A DNA stretch of 64,000 bases from contig NZ_JNCA01000001.1 of the NCBI RefSeq assembly GCF_000695795.1, positions 372,001 to 436,000 of the forward strand, written 5' to 3'. Position numbers and translations under genes: made by a program. The notes under the pieces are model-generated. The model was not told where the DNA came from. It saw nothing but the letters and a program-made list of their open reading frames with translations, and did no database searches. Below, piece after piece: positions 15,797 through 24,890 of this stretch. Position 1 is the first letter of the stretch; each line of letters opens with the position of its first letter. This DNA comes from Flavobacterium seoulense (GTDB taxonomy: Bacteria > Bacteroidota > Bacteroidia > Flavobacteriales > Flavobacteriaceae).

Positions 15797-18643
15797 TCAA
15801 TGCGCTTCCAGCCAGTCTTTGCCCATTCCTAAATCGACCACTAAAGGAACTTCCAGCTTGAAGGCATTTTCCATTTCGGATTTAATCATCGGTTGGATTT
15901 TTTCCAATTCCTCATTGTGAACGTCAAATACAAGTTCGTCATGTACCTGCAATAACATTTTCGATTTCCAGTTTTCGGCAATTAATTTGTTATGAATGTT
16001 AATCATTGCAATTTTGATAATATCAGCAGCCGAACCCTGAATAGGAGCGTTGACTGCATTTCGTTCGGCACCGCCGCGTACTACAGCATTTTGCGAATTG
16101 ATATCTTTTAAATACCTGCGACGGCCTAAAATAGTTTGTACATAACCATTTTCTCGGGCAAAATCAATTTGCTCGTTAATAAATGACTTCAGTTTTGGAT
16201 ACGATTTATAATAAGCATCAATTAATTCGGCACTTTCAGAACGGGAAAGATTCGTTTGGTTAGAAAGTCCAAAAGCCGAAACCCCATAAATAATTCCGAA
16301 ATTTACTGTTTTAGCATGACTACGTTGTTCTCGGCTTACTTCTTCCAATGAAACATTGAAAACCTTAGAAGCAGTCGATTTGTGGATGTCTTCGTTGTTT
16401 TGGAAAGCCTTAATCATGTTTTCTTCACCACTTAACGCAGCAATCACACGCAATTCTATTTGAGAGTAATCGGCAGAAACTAAAGTGTAATTTTCATCAC
16501 GGGCAATAAATGCTTTCCTGATTTGGCGGCCTCTTTCGGTACGAATAGGGATATTTTGTAAGTTAGGATTATTCGAACTCAAACGGCCTGTTGCCGCTAC
16601 CGTTTGCATATAATCAGTGTGAACGCGTCCTGTTTTTGTGTCAACTTGGTTTGGCAACGCATCAATATAAGTACTTTGTAATTTTACCATTTGACGCCAT
16701 TCCAGGATATCGCGTACAATTTCGTGTTCGTTTGCCAGATAACTCAAGACTTCTTCTCCGGTAGCATATTGTCCGGTTTTAGTTTTCTTTTGTTTGGCAC
16801 CGCCAATTTTCAATTTGTCAAATAAAATATCGCCGAGTTGTTTTGGCGAAGCCAAATTGAATTTCTCTCCGGCAGTTTCGTATATTTTTTGTTCTAAAGC
16901 ATTGCTTTCGATAGCCATTTCTGTTGACATGCTTTTCAAAAACGCAACATCAAGATTCACACCTTCAGTTTCCATAGCAGCAAGTACAGGAATTAGCGGA
17001 ACTTCGATTTCGTCAAATAGTTTTTGCGTAGCTGTTTTTTCCAGTTCAACAGCAAATAATTCTTTCAACTGAAAAGTAACATCGGCATCTTCGGCAGCAT
17101 ATTCTTTGATGTCTTCCAGCTCGACTTCGCGCATCGACTTCTGATTTTTTCCTTTCTTGCCAATTAAATCCTCAATAGATTTTGGTGAATATTTTAAATA
17201 AGTCTCCGATAAAATATCCATATTATGACGCATATCAGGATTAATCAGATAATGCGCAATCATGGTGTCGAATAATTTTCCGGCTACGCGAATGCCATAA
17301 TTCGATAATATTTTTAAATCGTATTTGATGTTTTGACCAATTTTTTCGATAGCTTCATTTTCGAAAAAAGGAATGAATTTTTCTGCCAAAGCCTGAGCTT
17401 CTTCCTGATTTTCCGGAAACGGAACGTAAAATCCTTTTCCTTTTTCATAAGAAAATGAAATTCCAACCAGTTCAGCATGTAAAGCATCCAATCCAGTGGT
17501 TTCAGTATCAAAGCAAACCGAAGTTTGTTTTTGTAAATTTTGCAATAACAATTTAAGACCTAAATCTCCCTGAATAATTTGGTACGAATGCGGTGTGTTT
17601 TCAAGCGTATTATAGAATTGCTGGTGTACCACTTCATTCTCATGAGTAGGAAGCGTACTTGAAAATAAATCGAATTGATCCTGATTTTTTGCCTGTGGCT
17701 TTTTGTACAATTTCGCATCGTCCACAGGAGTTTCTTCGTTATTGAAAGCCTGGGCTGGATTTTTAAAAATAGCATCAAATTGTTCTGCCATTCTTCTAAA
17801 TTCCAGTTCGTGAAAAATAGCATCCGTTTTTTCTACATCAGGCGTAGAAAGTTCATAATCTTCTTCGTTAAAAGTCACCGGACAATCCAGGCAAATTGTT
17901 GCTAGTTTTTTAGATAATAATCCCAGCTCAGCATTGGCTTCAATTTTATCTTTGATGGCACCTTTCAATTGGTGTGTATTGGCTAAAAGATTTTCCATCG
18001 AACCATATTCGGCAAGGAATTTTTTAGCTGTTTTTTCGCCGACCCCTGGTAATCCCGGTATATTATCAGCTGAGTCTCCCATCATTCCTAAAAAGTCAAT
18101 TACCTGTTCCGGTCTTTCGATTTCAAATTTTGCCAAAACTTCAGGAATTCCCCAAATTTCGATTCCGTTACCCATGCGTGCGGGTTTATACATGAAAATA
18201 TTTTCGGAAACTAACTGAGCAAAATCCTTATCGGGCGTCATCATAAACACCTTGTAGTTTTGCTTTTCGGCTTGTTTGGCAATCGTACCTATCAAATCAT
18301 CGGCTTCACAACCGGCAACTTCAATAATAGGAATGTGCATGGCATTTAATAATGCCTGAATATAAGGAATCGCAATTTTGATTGCTTCGGGAGTTTCGTC
18401 CCGATGTGCTTTGTATTGTGGATAAAGTTCGTTTCTTAAATCACTGCCGCCTTTGTCAAAAGCCACCGCCAGATGATCTGGTTTTTCACGCTTAATCACA
18501 TCCATCAGTGAATTCATAAATCCCATAATGGCCGAGGTATCCATGCCCTTAGAGTTGATTCTTGGATTTTTAATAAAGGCATAATAACCTCTAAAAATTA
18601 AAGCGTAGGCATCGAGTAGGAAAAGACGTTTTTGAGCAGACAT
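15797..18643 (-). CDS. polA: DNA polymerase I
   Basis: A 948-residue three-domain enzyme for Okazaki-fragment processing and repair. The 5' nuclease spans about 1-290 (LLDAYALIFRGYYAF, GCEADDLIGTIA, DFLGMMGDSADNIPGLPGVG). The 3'-5' exonuclease spans about 340-540 and looks active: CFDTETTGLDAL supplies the metal Asp and Glu, and YAAEDADVT the third acidic motif. The polymerase domain spans about 560-948, with motif A DYSQIELRVIAA, motif B RSHAKTVNFGIIYG and motif C QVHDELVFDV. The length is usual. It is monocistronic and convergent with the lacI-type gene. Confidence 0.98.
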   Translation of the reverse strand: MSAQKRLFLLDAYALIFRGYYAFIKNPRINSKGMDTSAIMGFMNSLMDVIKREKPDHLAVAFDKGGSDLRNELYPQYKAHRDETPEAIKIAIPYIQALLNAMHIPIIEVAGCEADDLIGTIAKQAEKQNYKVFMMTPDKDFAQLVSENIFMYKPARMGNGIEIWGIPEVLAKFEIERPEQVIDFLGMMGDSADNIPGLPGVGEKTAKKFLAEYGSMENLLANTHQLKGAIKDKIEANAELGLLSKKLATICLDCPVTFNEEDYELSTPDVEKTDAIFHELEFRRMAEQFDAIFKNPAQAFNNEETPVDDAKLYKKPQAKNQDQFDLFSSTLPTHENEVVHQQFYNTLENTPHSYQIIQGDLGLKLLLQNLQKQTSVCFDTETTGLDALHAELVGISFSYEKGKGFYVPFPENQEEAQALAEKFIPFFENEAIEKIGQNIKYDLKILSNYGIRVAGKLFDTMIAHYLINPDMRHNMDILSETYLKYSPKSIEDLIGKKGKNQKSMREVELEDIKEYAAEDADVTFQLKELFAVELEKTATQKLFDEIEVPLIPVLAAMETEGVNLDVAFLKSMSTEMAIESNALEQKIYETAGEKFNLASPKQLGDILFDKLKIGGAKQKKTKTGQYATGEEVLSYLANEHEIVRDILEWRQMVKLQSTYIDALPNQVDTKTGRVHTDYMQTVAATGRLSSNNPNLQNIPIRTERGRQIRKAFIARDENYTLVSADYSQIELRVIAALSGEENMIKAFQNNEDIHKSTASKVFNVSLEEVSREQRSHAKTVNFGIIYGVSAFGLSNQTNLSRSESAELIDAYYKSYPKLKSFINEQIDFARENGYVQTILGRRRYLKDINSQNAVVRGGAERNAVNAPIQGSAADIIKIAMINIHNKLIAENWKSKMLLQVHDELVFDVHNEELEKIQPMIKSEMENAFKLEVPLVVDLGMGKDWLEAH

Positions 18644-18868
18644 GTTAAAATAATTTGGATGTAAAAATAAACAAAGCTTTTTAAAAATCCTTCATTTAAT
18701 TGGATTGTTCGTTAAGTAATGGGTAGAATAGTGTTAATGTTTTTTTATTTGGTTAGGAAGTTGTTTCTGTAGATAGGTTTCTAAAAACAACTCTGCCTAG
18801 TTAAATTTTAATTAAGATATTCTCAACTAATGGTGAGATGTTGTTATTTTGTGTAAAAATGTATTCAA

Positions 18869-20104
18869 ATGGGGTTTAGGTTGCTCTTTTTTATAGTGGT
18901 TCTTTTATTGGTTGAACTTTATGCTTTTCAGGCTTTTAAAACGATTGTCAAAGATAGATGGTTCATGGTGGCTTATGGAGTACTCAGTTTAGCTGTTTTG
19001 ATTTATATTGTTTATGGCTTTTTTAGTTTTGATCGTTCGGTGGGGCAAACTCGGGGGATGATGTTTACTATGGGTTTGATGCTGGTGGTTTATGTTCCTA
19101 AAATTGTGTTGACGATTGTTTTATTAGGTGAAGATATTTTTAGAATAGGGGCGAGTTTGGTTAATTACTTTATGTATAATACGCCCCGAAAGGAAATGAT
19201 GCCTGAGAGACGAAAGTTTATTAGTCAGATAGGATTAGGATTGGCTGCAATTCCGTTTTTGTCTTTGATTTACGGCGTAACTATTGGGAAATATAATTTT
19301 AAAGTAATCAAACAGCGTATCTTTTTTCCTGATTTACCGGATGCTTTTGATGGTTTTACGATTACCCAAATTTCAGACGTGCATTCGGGAAGTTTTGATA
19401 ATCCTGATAAAATAAGCTATGCGATTGATTTGATCAACGAACAAAATTCGGATATGATTTTGTTTACGGGTGATATTGTTAATACGCATGCTACCGAAAT
19501 GCATCCGTGGATTGAAACTTTCAATCGTATTAAAAAACATGAATATGGTAAGTATTCGGTTTTAGGGAATCATGATTATGGTGAATATGTAACCTGGCCT
19601 TCGCAGACAGAAAAAAATCAAAATTTCCAGGATATTAAAGATTTGTATGGGCGAATTGGGTTTAATCTATTATTGAACGAATATCGTTTTGTAGAGAAAG
19701 ACGGTCAGAAAATAGCATTGGTAGGTGTAGAAAATTGGGGTAAAAACTTTAAACAGGCTGGTGATTTGAATAAGGCTTCAGAGGGGCTTCAGGTTGAGGA
19801 TTTTAAAATTTTGATGAGTCACGACCCAAGTCATTGGGATATTGAAGTAAAAGAACATGAGAAGAACTTTCATTTAACATTTTCCGGGCATACTCACGGA
19901 ATGCAATTTGGTATTGAAATTCCGGGTTATTTTAAGTGGAGTCTGGCGCAATATGTTTACGCACAGTGGGCAGGTTTGTATGAGCATTTAGGGCGTTATA
20001 TTTATGTAAACAGAGGTTTTGGATTTCATGCTTATCCGGGAAGAGTAGGAATTATGCCTGAAATTACGGTTATTGAACTAAAAAAGGGAGAGAAATTAGC
20101 ATAA
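18869..20104 (+). CDS. Membrane-anchored metallophosphoesterase
   Basis: A 411-residue protein with four predicted membrane segments (about 3-22, 32-52, 64-86, 119-137) followed by a calcineurin-like phosphoesterase domain. The metal motifs are D170-x-H172 (ISDVHSG), GD at 201-202 (FTGDIVN), GNHD at 233-236, a later SHDPSHWD and the closing SGHTHG. The layout resembles YkuE/YaeI-type phosphoesterases, some of which act on lipid-linked phosphates such as UDP-diacylglucosamine; the substrate here is unknown. A twin-arginine (R114-R115, RRKFI) precedes the last membrane segment. Catalytic-domain topology is inferred as periplasmic. Confidence 0.85.
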   Translation: MGFRLLFFIVVLLLVELYAFQAFKTIVKDRWFMVAYGVLSLAVLIYIVYGFFSFDRSVGQTRGMMFTMGLMLVVYVPKIVLTIVLLGEDIFRIGASLVNYFMYNTPRKEMMPERRKFISQIGLGLAAIPFLSLIYGVTIGKYNFKVIKQRIFFPDLPDAFDGFTITQISDVHSGSFDNPDKISYAIDLINEQNSDMILFTGDIVNTHATEMHPWIETFNRIKKHEYGKYSVLGNHDYGEYVTWPSQTEKNQNFQDIKDLYGRIGFNLLLNEYRFVEKDGQKIALVGVENWGKNFKQAGDLNKASEGLQVEDFKILMSHDPSHWDIEVKEHEKNFHLTFSGHTHGMQFGIEIPGYFKWSLAQYVYAQWAGLYEHLGRYIYVNRGFGFHAYPGRVGIMPEITVIELKKGEKLA

Positions 20105-20118
20105 TTCGGTAAAAATGC

Positions 20119-20126
20119 TACATTTG
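20119..20126 (+). promoter_or_regulatory. -7 promoter element of the thioredoxin-fold gene
   Basis: TACATTTG, matching TAnnTTTG, 52 bases before the start codon and 14 bases after the preceding stop codon. It suggests independent expression. Confidence 0.5.
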
Positions 20127-20178
20127 TATATAAGAAACGATGTTTCTTGATGATTTAAAAAAATAATTCGTTGGTTTT

Positions 20179-20475
20179 ATGTCAAAATTTGGAGAACTTA
20201 TAAGTACACATGTTCCGGTGTTGATAGATTTCTACACAGACTGGAATGAATCTTCGGTTTCTATGAACGATGTTATTCGAGATGTTGCTGCAGCTTTAGG
20301 TGATAAAGCAAAAGTGATAAAAATTGATGTCGATAAAAATCAAGAACTAGCCGAAGCTTTACGTATTAAAGGATTGCCTACCTTGATGGTTTATAAAGAC
20401 GGTCAAATGGTTTGGAGACAATCAGGAGAGTTAGATGCTAATTCGCTTATTTCTATTGTACAGGAACAGCTTTAA
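20179..20475 (+). CDS. Thioredoxin-fold protein lacking the CxxC active site
   Basis: A 98-residue protein with the complete thioredoxin fold pattern: PVLIDFYTDW at 13-22, AKVIKIDVDKN at 44-54, and the cis-proline loop KGLPTLMVYKDG at 64-75 with P67. The WCGPC active site is replaced by W22-N-E-S-S, and the whole protein contains no cysteine. It cannot do dithiol-disulfide exchange and is more likely a binding or chaperone-like protein; this is inference. Its 3' end overlaps the convergent deacetylase gene by 4 bases (20472-20475). Confidence 0.85.
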   Translation: MSKFGELISTHVPVLIDFYTDWNESSVSMNDVIRDVAAALGDKAKVIKIDVDKNQELAEALRIKGLPTLMVYKDGQMVWRQSGELDANSLISIVQEQL

Positions 20476-21155
20476 TATGGAATTGTTTCAAAAACAAAGT
20501 TGTTTTTGGATAAATGTTCCAGCGTTTTAGGTAGTGCATATTCTAGGTTTTTAAAAGCTTTTATGCTGTCATGGAAGACTATTATGCTTCCTGATTGTGT
20601 ATTTGATATTACATTATTCAAACATTCTTCTTTTGTTATGTTTTGGTCAAAATCGGCACTCAAAACATCCCACATTATTATTATGTAGCCTTTTTTTCTG
20701 AGTTGTCTGGCTTGGGCTGCTTTTATTTTGCCATAAGGCGGACGGAAGATTTTAGATTTTAGATAGCAGATTTTAGATTGCTTTGCCAGTTCACCTTTCG
20801 GTATCGTGTGCAGATTATTAATTGCATTTTCACAGAAAGAAATATTTTCTAAATAATCTTCACCAATTGTTTTCCATCCATTCAAATGGTTGTGAGTGTG
20901 ATTGCCTATCGCATGTCCTTTTTCAATGATTTTATTAAAGATTTCAGGATGAGCTGTTATGTTTTTGCCAATGCAAAAAAAAGTAGCTTTGGCATTGTAC
21001 TGGCCTAATTGATCTAAAACCCAGGTAGTGATTTTAGGTGTTGGTCCGTCATCAAAAGTAAGATAGATTTTCTTTTCGTTATTGGGAATGTCCCAAACGT
21101 ACTTTGGAAATAATTTCTTAATAAGATAATGTGTTTTGACCCAATAAGTTTTCAT
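20472..21155 (-). CDS. Polysaccharide deacetylase (NodB-fold) family protein
   Basis: A 227-residue carbohydrate esterase family 4 member. The NodB motifs are TFDDGP at 33-38 (D35 base, D36 metal) and H86-x3-H90 in GNHTHNH, followed by FRPPYG at 137-142 and IIMWDVLSADFD near 155. Members remove N- or O-acetyl groups from peptidoglycan, chitin-like or exopolysaccharide chains. No signal peptide is obvious, so the location is uncertain. Residues 125-137 (KQSKICYLKSKIF), just before FRPPYG, are encoded by a 7-bp-periodic array and look like a repeat-derived insertion. It is the lone gene after a strong terminator. Confidence 0.88.
   Translation of the reverse strand: MKTYWVKTHYLIKKLFPKYVWDIPNNEKKIYLTFDDGPTPKITTWVLDQLGQYNAKATFFCIGKNITAHPEIFNKIIEKGHAIGNHTHNHLNGWKTIGEDYLENISFCENAINNLHTIPKGELAKQSKICYLKSKIFRPPYGKIKAAQARQLRKKGYIIIMWDVLSADFDQNITKEECLNNVISNTQSGSIIVFHDSIKAFKNLEYALPKTLEHLSKNNFVFETIPY
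20747..20781. repeat. In-frame 7-bp repeat array inside the deacetylase gene
   Basis: Five heptamers, agatttt, agatttt, agatagc, agatttt, agattgc, lie inside the coding sequence, directly before the conserved FRPPYG block. The reading frame is kept. Confidence 0.8.
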
Positions 21156-21181
21156 TGGAAAATGATTTGGTACTTAAAGAT

Positions 21182-21226
21182 AAAAAAATGTAGCAATCTT
21201 TTTGTTTTAGGATTGCTACATTTTTT
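21182..21226 (-). terminator. Intrinsic terminator of the DUF2723 gene
   Basis: A 16-bp perfect stem (21183-21198 with 21211-21226) with a 12-base loop and A/T-rich flanks giving a T-run on the minus strand. It lies 18 bases after the stop codon of the upstream gene. Confidence 0.88.
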
Positions 21227-21243
21227 ATGAAATTATTAGTTTG

Positions 21244-24200
21244 TTATTCTTTATCACGTTCAAAACGCGCAAAAATATCAATATAGGTGTTGAAAACGGC
21301 TCTGTGTTTTTGATAAAAAGCCGTATCGTTGTTTGCTTTCATTACTTCAAGCAAGGCTCTGTAACGCTCAATATCAGTCACAATATCTATAACTACATAC
21401 GATTGATCATCGGCAGACATTTTACTGTAATAGTTTAGGTTTTCTTTATACTTAACTACTAATTTGTCAAGAAGTTCATGAGCTTTAGCAACTTCGCCTA
21501 CTTTATAATAACCATTAGCAAATGGCTCAAGTAATGAATAATAACCAAATTTATCAACAGGCATTTTTTGCATAGCGAGAGCAATGACTTTCTTTGCTTT
21601 GTCAATTTTGCCTTCTGCAATTAACTGATTCATTAGTCGGGAAAGGTTAGTTCTGTAAGTGATGCTTTCACGACGAGTTTCAGGGTCGTGATAGATGTTT
21701 CCGTCACTATTACCCCAATCCCATGCCATGATGATATTGTACATTTTTTCAGAATCAATTTGTCCCATTTCCATAGGATTTCCGTCTTTAGGGATTGTTG
21801 TTTTTACTGGAACTAATTTGTAAACCATACCGTCTAATTGAAGGTAGTCTTTCATCCATAAATATTCTTCATCGTCAAATGCGCCACCGCTGAAATATAT
21901 TGGTCGTTTCCAATTGTTATTGGCAACCAAATCCAACATCATTAATCGGTTTTTGTATAAGGCATTTCCTTTGATATCAATATCAATGTAAGGAACAATA
22001 GAATCGTAATCTTTCTCAGAAACAATTTTGTTCTTAATAATGATATTTTTATCTACCGGAATTCTAACCTGATTTGTAGGGAAGAAATGAATGGTTTGTC
22101 CGTTTTGCATTTCAACAGTCGATTGCGGATTTTTGATAAAATCCATCAAGTTTTTTACACTCCAACGGCTTTTTGTTTTTGGAATACTTACTACATAATC
22201 TAACTTATCACCCACATATTGATCGTGTGTGAACGAAATAGGTAATGGTTCAGATTCATAAGTTTTCGTTTTCATTTGGTCAATATACCAATCGGTCATG
22301 AAAAGACTAGTGTTGACAATTTTGATATCCGTTCTGATGCCTTCAATTTCCTGTGCATACCAAAGAGGGAAAGTGTCGTTATCTCCAATAGTGAATAAAA
22401 TTGCATTAGGATCACAAGAACTCAGGTAGGCTTTTGCCATTGCTAATGCCGTATATTTTCCTGAACGATCGTGGTCGTCCCAGTTTTGCGAAGCCATTAA
22501 AACCGGAGCACCTAATAATGAAACAGCTACAATAGCTGGTCCGGCAATTTTTGGATTCAAATATTTCTTAGCAGTTTCATATAAGGAATAAACGCCAAGC
22601 CCTATCCAGATGGCAAATACGTAGAACGAACCTACTAAGGCATAATCTCTTTCTCTAGGTTCGAAAGGTCGTTCGTTCAGATAGATTTTTAATGCGATTC
22701 CGGTGAAAAGGAATAAAACAGTTAATACATAAAAGCTTTTTAGATTTTTACTCGCATGATACATTAATCCAATGATTCCTAAAATAAACGGAATAAAGAA
22801 ATATACATTACGTCCTTTATTGTTTAAAGCGTCAGTAGGTAAGTTTTCCTGCGAACCTAAATGAATTTCGTCTATAAATTTAATTCCACTAAGCCAGTTT
22901 CCATCTTGGTCGCCGTATCTTCCCTGATTGTCGCTCTGGCGTCCAACGAAATTCCACATCAGATATCTCCAATACATGTAGCCGAATTGGTATTCGACCA
23001 TGAAACTTAGATTGTCAGCAGTTGTAGGTTTTTCGATTATTAGATAATCGCCATAACTTCTTAAGAATTTTACATAGCCTTCGTTGTCAATTTGTTTTTG
23101 AGCATAGGCTTGTCTGAATTCAGAAACTGTTTTTTCAACCTCATTTTTTAATTGAGCAGTTGCTCTGTTGAAGTCTTCTTCAGAAAGCTGACTGGCATCT
23201 ACACCATATTTAGCCAAATCATTTTCGTAAGGATAATTAGGATTGATGGTAAATTGAGGAGGATTTGTAAAATTGATATAATTAGCAATATGCTCCGTGC
23301 TCCACATTCTGGGTAAGAATGCTTTTTGAGCATCATCACTATTTTGTTCTGCGTTCTTGTAATTGTTTACAATAACATATTTTCCTAATTTGTAATCTCT
23401 TTCGTAGTTAGGTGCTTTGTCACGGTAAGGAGTTTTTGGATCTAATCCAGCGAAAGTTTCGGTGTATTGAGGTCCGTAGAACAATGGATTTGATCCGTAT
23501 TGTTCTCTGTTGTAGTAAGCTAAAACTTCTCGTGCATCTGACGGTCTGTTTTCGTTGATGATCACATTGGCATTAGCACGAATAGGTAGCATTAACCAGG
23601 TTGAGAATCCTATCAGGATAAATAAAACACAAAGAATAAGTGTATTGTAAGTCACTAAACCTTTGTCTTTAGTGTATTTTAATCCAAAATAGAAAGCGGC
23701 AATTAAAACTAAGGTTACAATAATAGTTCCTGAGTTAAATGGCATTCCAAGGCTGTTTACGGTAAAAACTTCTGCTTTTGCAAAAAATGCCATTGTTAGC
23801 GGAAGTAATAATTTGAAAATAAATAATAAAACCGATACTACTACTATATTAGCAATAATGAAGTTTTTGATAGTTACGGTTTTATAGTTTTTAAAATAAT
23901 ACAAGAAACCTATGGCAGGAATCGTTAATAATGACATAAAGTGAACTCCAAATGACAAACCTGTAACTAATGAAATAATTAATAACCATCTGTTTCCTCG
24001 AGGTGTATTCATTTCTTGTTCCCAACGTAATCCCAGCCAGAAAAGCAATGCAATAAGTAGAGAGGCCATAGCATAAACTTCGGCTTCTACAGCGTTGTAC
24101 CAAAAACTATCCGAAAAAGTATAAGCTAAAGCGCCTACAAATGAACTTCCTAAAATTACTATATCATTGCTTTTATTGGTTTCTTCAGAACTGTTTACAA

Positions 24201-24522
24201 TTTTTCTCAAAATCATTGTCGAAGACCAGAACATAAAAAGAATAGTAAATGCGCTAGAAAAAACAGAAGTCATATTAACCATTAATGCAACATGTTCAAC
24301 ACTTGTGGCAAACATGGCGAAAAAAGCACCAATCATTTGAAACAAAGGAGCTCCAGGTGGATGTCCTACCTCTAGTTTTGCTGCTGTGGCAATGTATTCT
24401 CCACAATCCCAAAAGCTCATTGTGGGTTCAACAGTAAGAGAGTAGGTTATTAATGCGATTCCAAAAGCAATCCAGCCTATGATAGTATTCCATTTTTTGA
24501 AATTGAAAGACTCCTTGTTCAT
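21244..24522 (-). CDS. DUF2723 multi-pass membrane protein (GT-C-like)
   Basis: A 1092-residue protein. The first half has about ten or more hydrophobic segments, starting at residues 13-30, and the C-terminal third is soluble with helical repeat character (residues about 980-1092). The first extramembrane loop contains SFWDCGEYIATA with D39 and E42; an acidic residue in this loop is the catalytic hallmark of GT-C glycosyltransferases such as protein O-mannosyltransferases, to which DUF2723 has been compared. A polyprenyl-phosphate-sugar-dependent transferase is plausible. PFEPRERDYALVGSFYVFA and FTIGDNDTFPLWYAQE are conserved-looking blocks. The role is not established from sequence. It is monocistronic, flanked by a terminator. 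Confidence 0.8.
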   Translation of the reverse strand: MNKESFNFKKWNTIIGWIAFGIALITYSLTVEPTMSFWDCGEYIATAAKLEVGHPPGAPLFQMIGAFFAMFATSVEHVALMVNMTSVFSSAFTILFMFWSSTMILRKIVNSSEETNKSNDIVILGSSFVGALAYTFSDSFWYNAVEAEVYAMASLLIALLFWLGLRWEQEMNTPRGNRWLLIISLVTGLSFGVHFMSLLTIPAIGFLYYFKNYKTVTIKNFIIANIVVVSVLLFIFKLLLPLTMAFFAKAEVFTVNSLGMPFNSGTIIVTLVLIAAFYFGLKYTKDKGLVTYNTLILCVLFILIGFSTWLMLPIRANANVIINENRPSDAREVLAYYNREQYGSNPLFYGPQYTETFAGLDPKTPYRDKAPNYERDYKLGKYVIVNNYKNAEQNSDDAQKAFLPRMWSTEHIANYINFTNPPQFTINPNYPYENDLAKYGVDASQLSEEDFNRATAQLKNEVEKTVSEFRQAYAQKQIDNEGYVKFLRSYGDYLIIEKPTTADNLSFMVEYQFGYMYWRYLMWNFVGRQSDNQGRYGDQDGNWLSGIKFIDEIHLGSQENLPTDALNNKGRNVYFFIPFILGIIGLMYHASKNLKSFYVLTVLFLFTGIALKIYLNERPFEPRERDYALVGSFYVFAIWIGLGVYSLYETAKKYLNPKIAGPAIVAVSLLGAPVLMASQNWDDHDRSGKYTALAMAKAYLSSCDPNAILFTIGDNDTFPLWYAQEIEGIRTDIKIVNTSLFMTDWYIDQMKTKTYESEPLPISFTHDQYVGDKLDYVVSIPKTKSRWSVKNLMDFIKNPQSTVEMQNGQTIHFFPTNQVRIPVDKNIIIKNKIVSEKDYDSIVPYIDIDIKGNALYKNRLMMLDLVANNNWKRPIYFSGGAFDDEEYLWMKDYLQLDGMVYKLVPVKTTIPKDGNPMEMGQIDSEKMYNIIMAWDWGNSDGNIYHDPETRRESITYRTNLSRLMNQLIAEGKIDKAKKVIALAMQKMPVDKFGYYSLLEPFANGYYKVGEVAKAHELLDKLVVKYKENLNYYSKMSADDQSYVVIDIVTDIERYRALLEVMKANNDTAFYQKHRAVFNTYIDIFARFERDKE

Positions 24523-24687
24523 GTAGTAAAATTTAGTTAATTTTTCGAGTTACAAAGAAAATGTTTTTTTATTTAAGGTTATAGGCATTAACAAAATTTT
24601 CTAGAAAACAATTCGCTTTTTTAAAAGCTTGATTTTGAGGTTGGTTTTTTATTTTTTTAAAATTTTCAAAAAAAACTTTAAAAAAAG

Positions 24688-24718
24688 TTTGCGTAAACTG
24701 AAAAACCTTGTAAATTTG
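24688..24718 (+). promoter_or_regulatory. Promoter of tRNA-Gln
   Basis: TTTG (24688-24691) and TAAATTTG (24711-24718) are separated by exactly 19 bases, a full match to the Bacteroidota housekeeping promoter, 20 bases before the mature tRNA. Confidence 0.85.
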
Positions 24719-24738
24719 CACTCGCAATAAAGCACTGC

Positions 24739-24809
24739 TGGTCTATGGTGTAATGGTAACACAACTGTTTTTGGTGCAGTCTTTCTAGGTTCGAGTCCTA
24801 GTAGACCAA
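24739..24809 (+). tRNA. tRNA-Gln (anticodon UUG)
   Basis: A 71-base cloverleaf. The acceptor arm TGGTCTA (24739-24745) pairs with TAGACCA (24802-24808), discriminator A809 follows, and CCA is not encoded. The anticodon stem ACTGT/GCAGT encloses the loop TTTTGGT with TTG at 24771-24773. The T arm CTAGG-TTCGAGT-CCTAG is perfect. The D arm is short (GTGTAATGGTAACAC). The gene has its own promoter and terminator. Confidence 0.97.
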
Positions 24810-24824
24810 CTAGCAGATTAAAAG

Positions 24825-24864
24825 AACCCTGTAAACGTTAAGTTTACGGGGTTTTGTTTTTTTT
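24825..24864 (+). terminator. Intrinsic terminator of tRNA-Gln
   Basis: A 12-bp stem with one G-T pair (24825-24836 with 24842-24853) and a 5-base loop, followed by a long T-run. It also separates tRNA-Gln from the convergent chrA. Confidence 0.88.
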
Positions 24865-24890
24865 ATAACGTTTTTGAAAAGCGTAGTAAT

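Noticed and set aside
17934..18218. Open frame antisense to polA, 94 codons
   Set aside because: It lies fully inside the well-conserved polA, opposite strand, with no start region or family resemblance.
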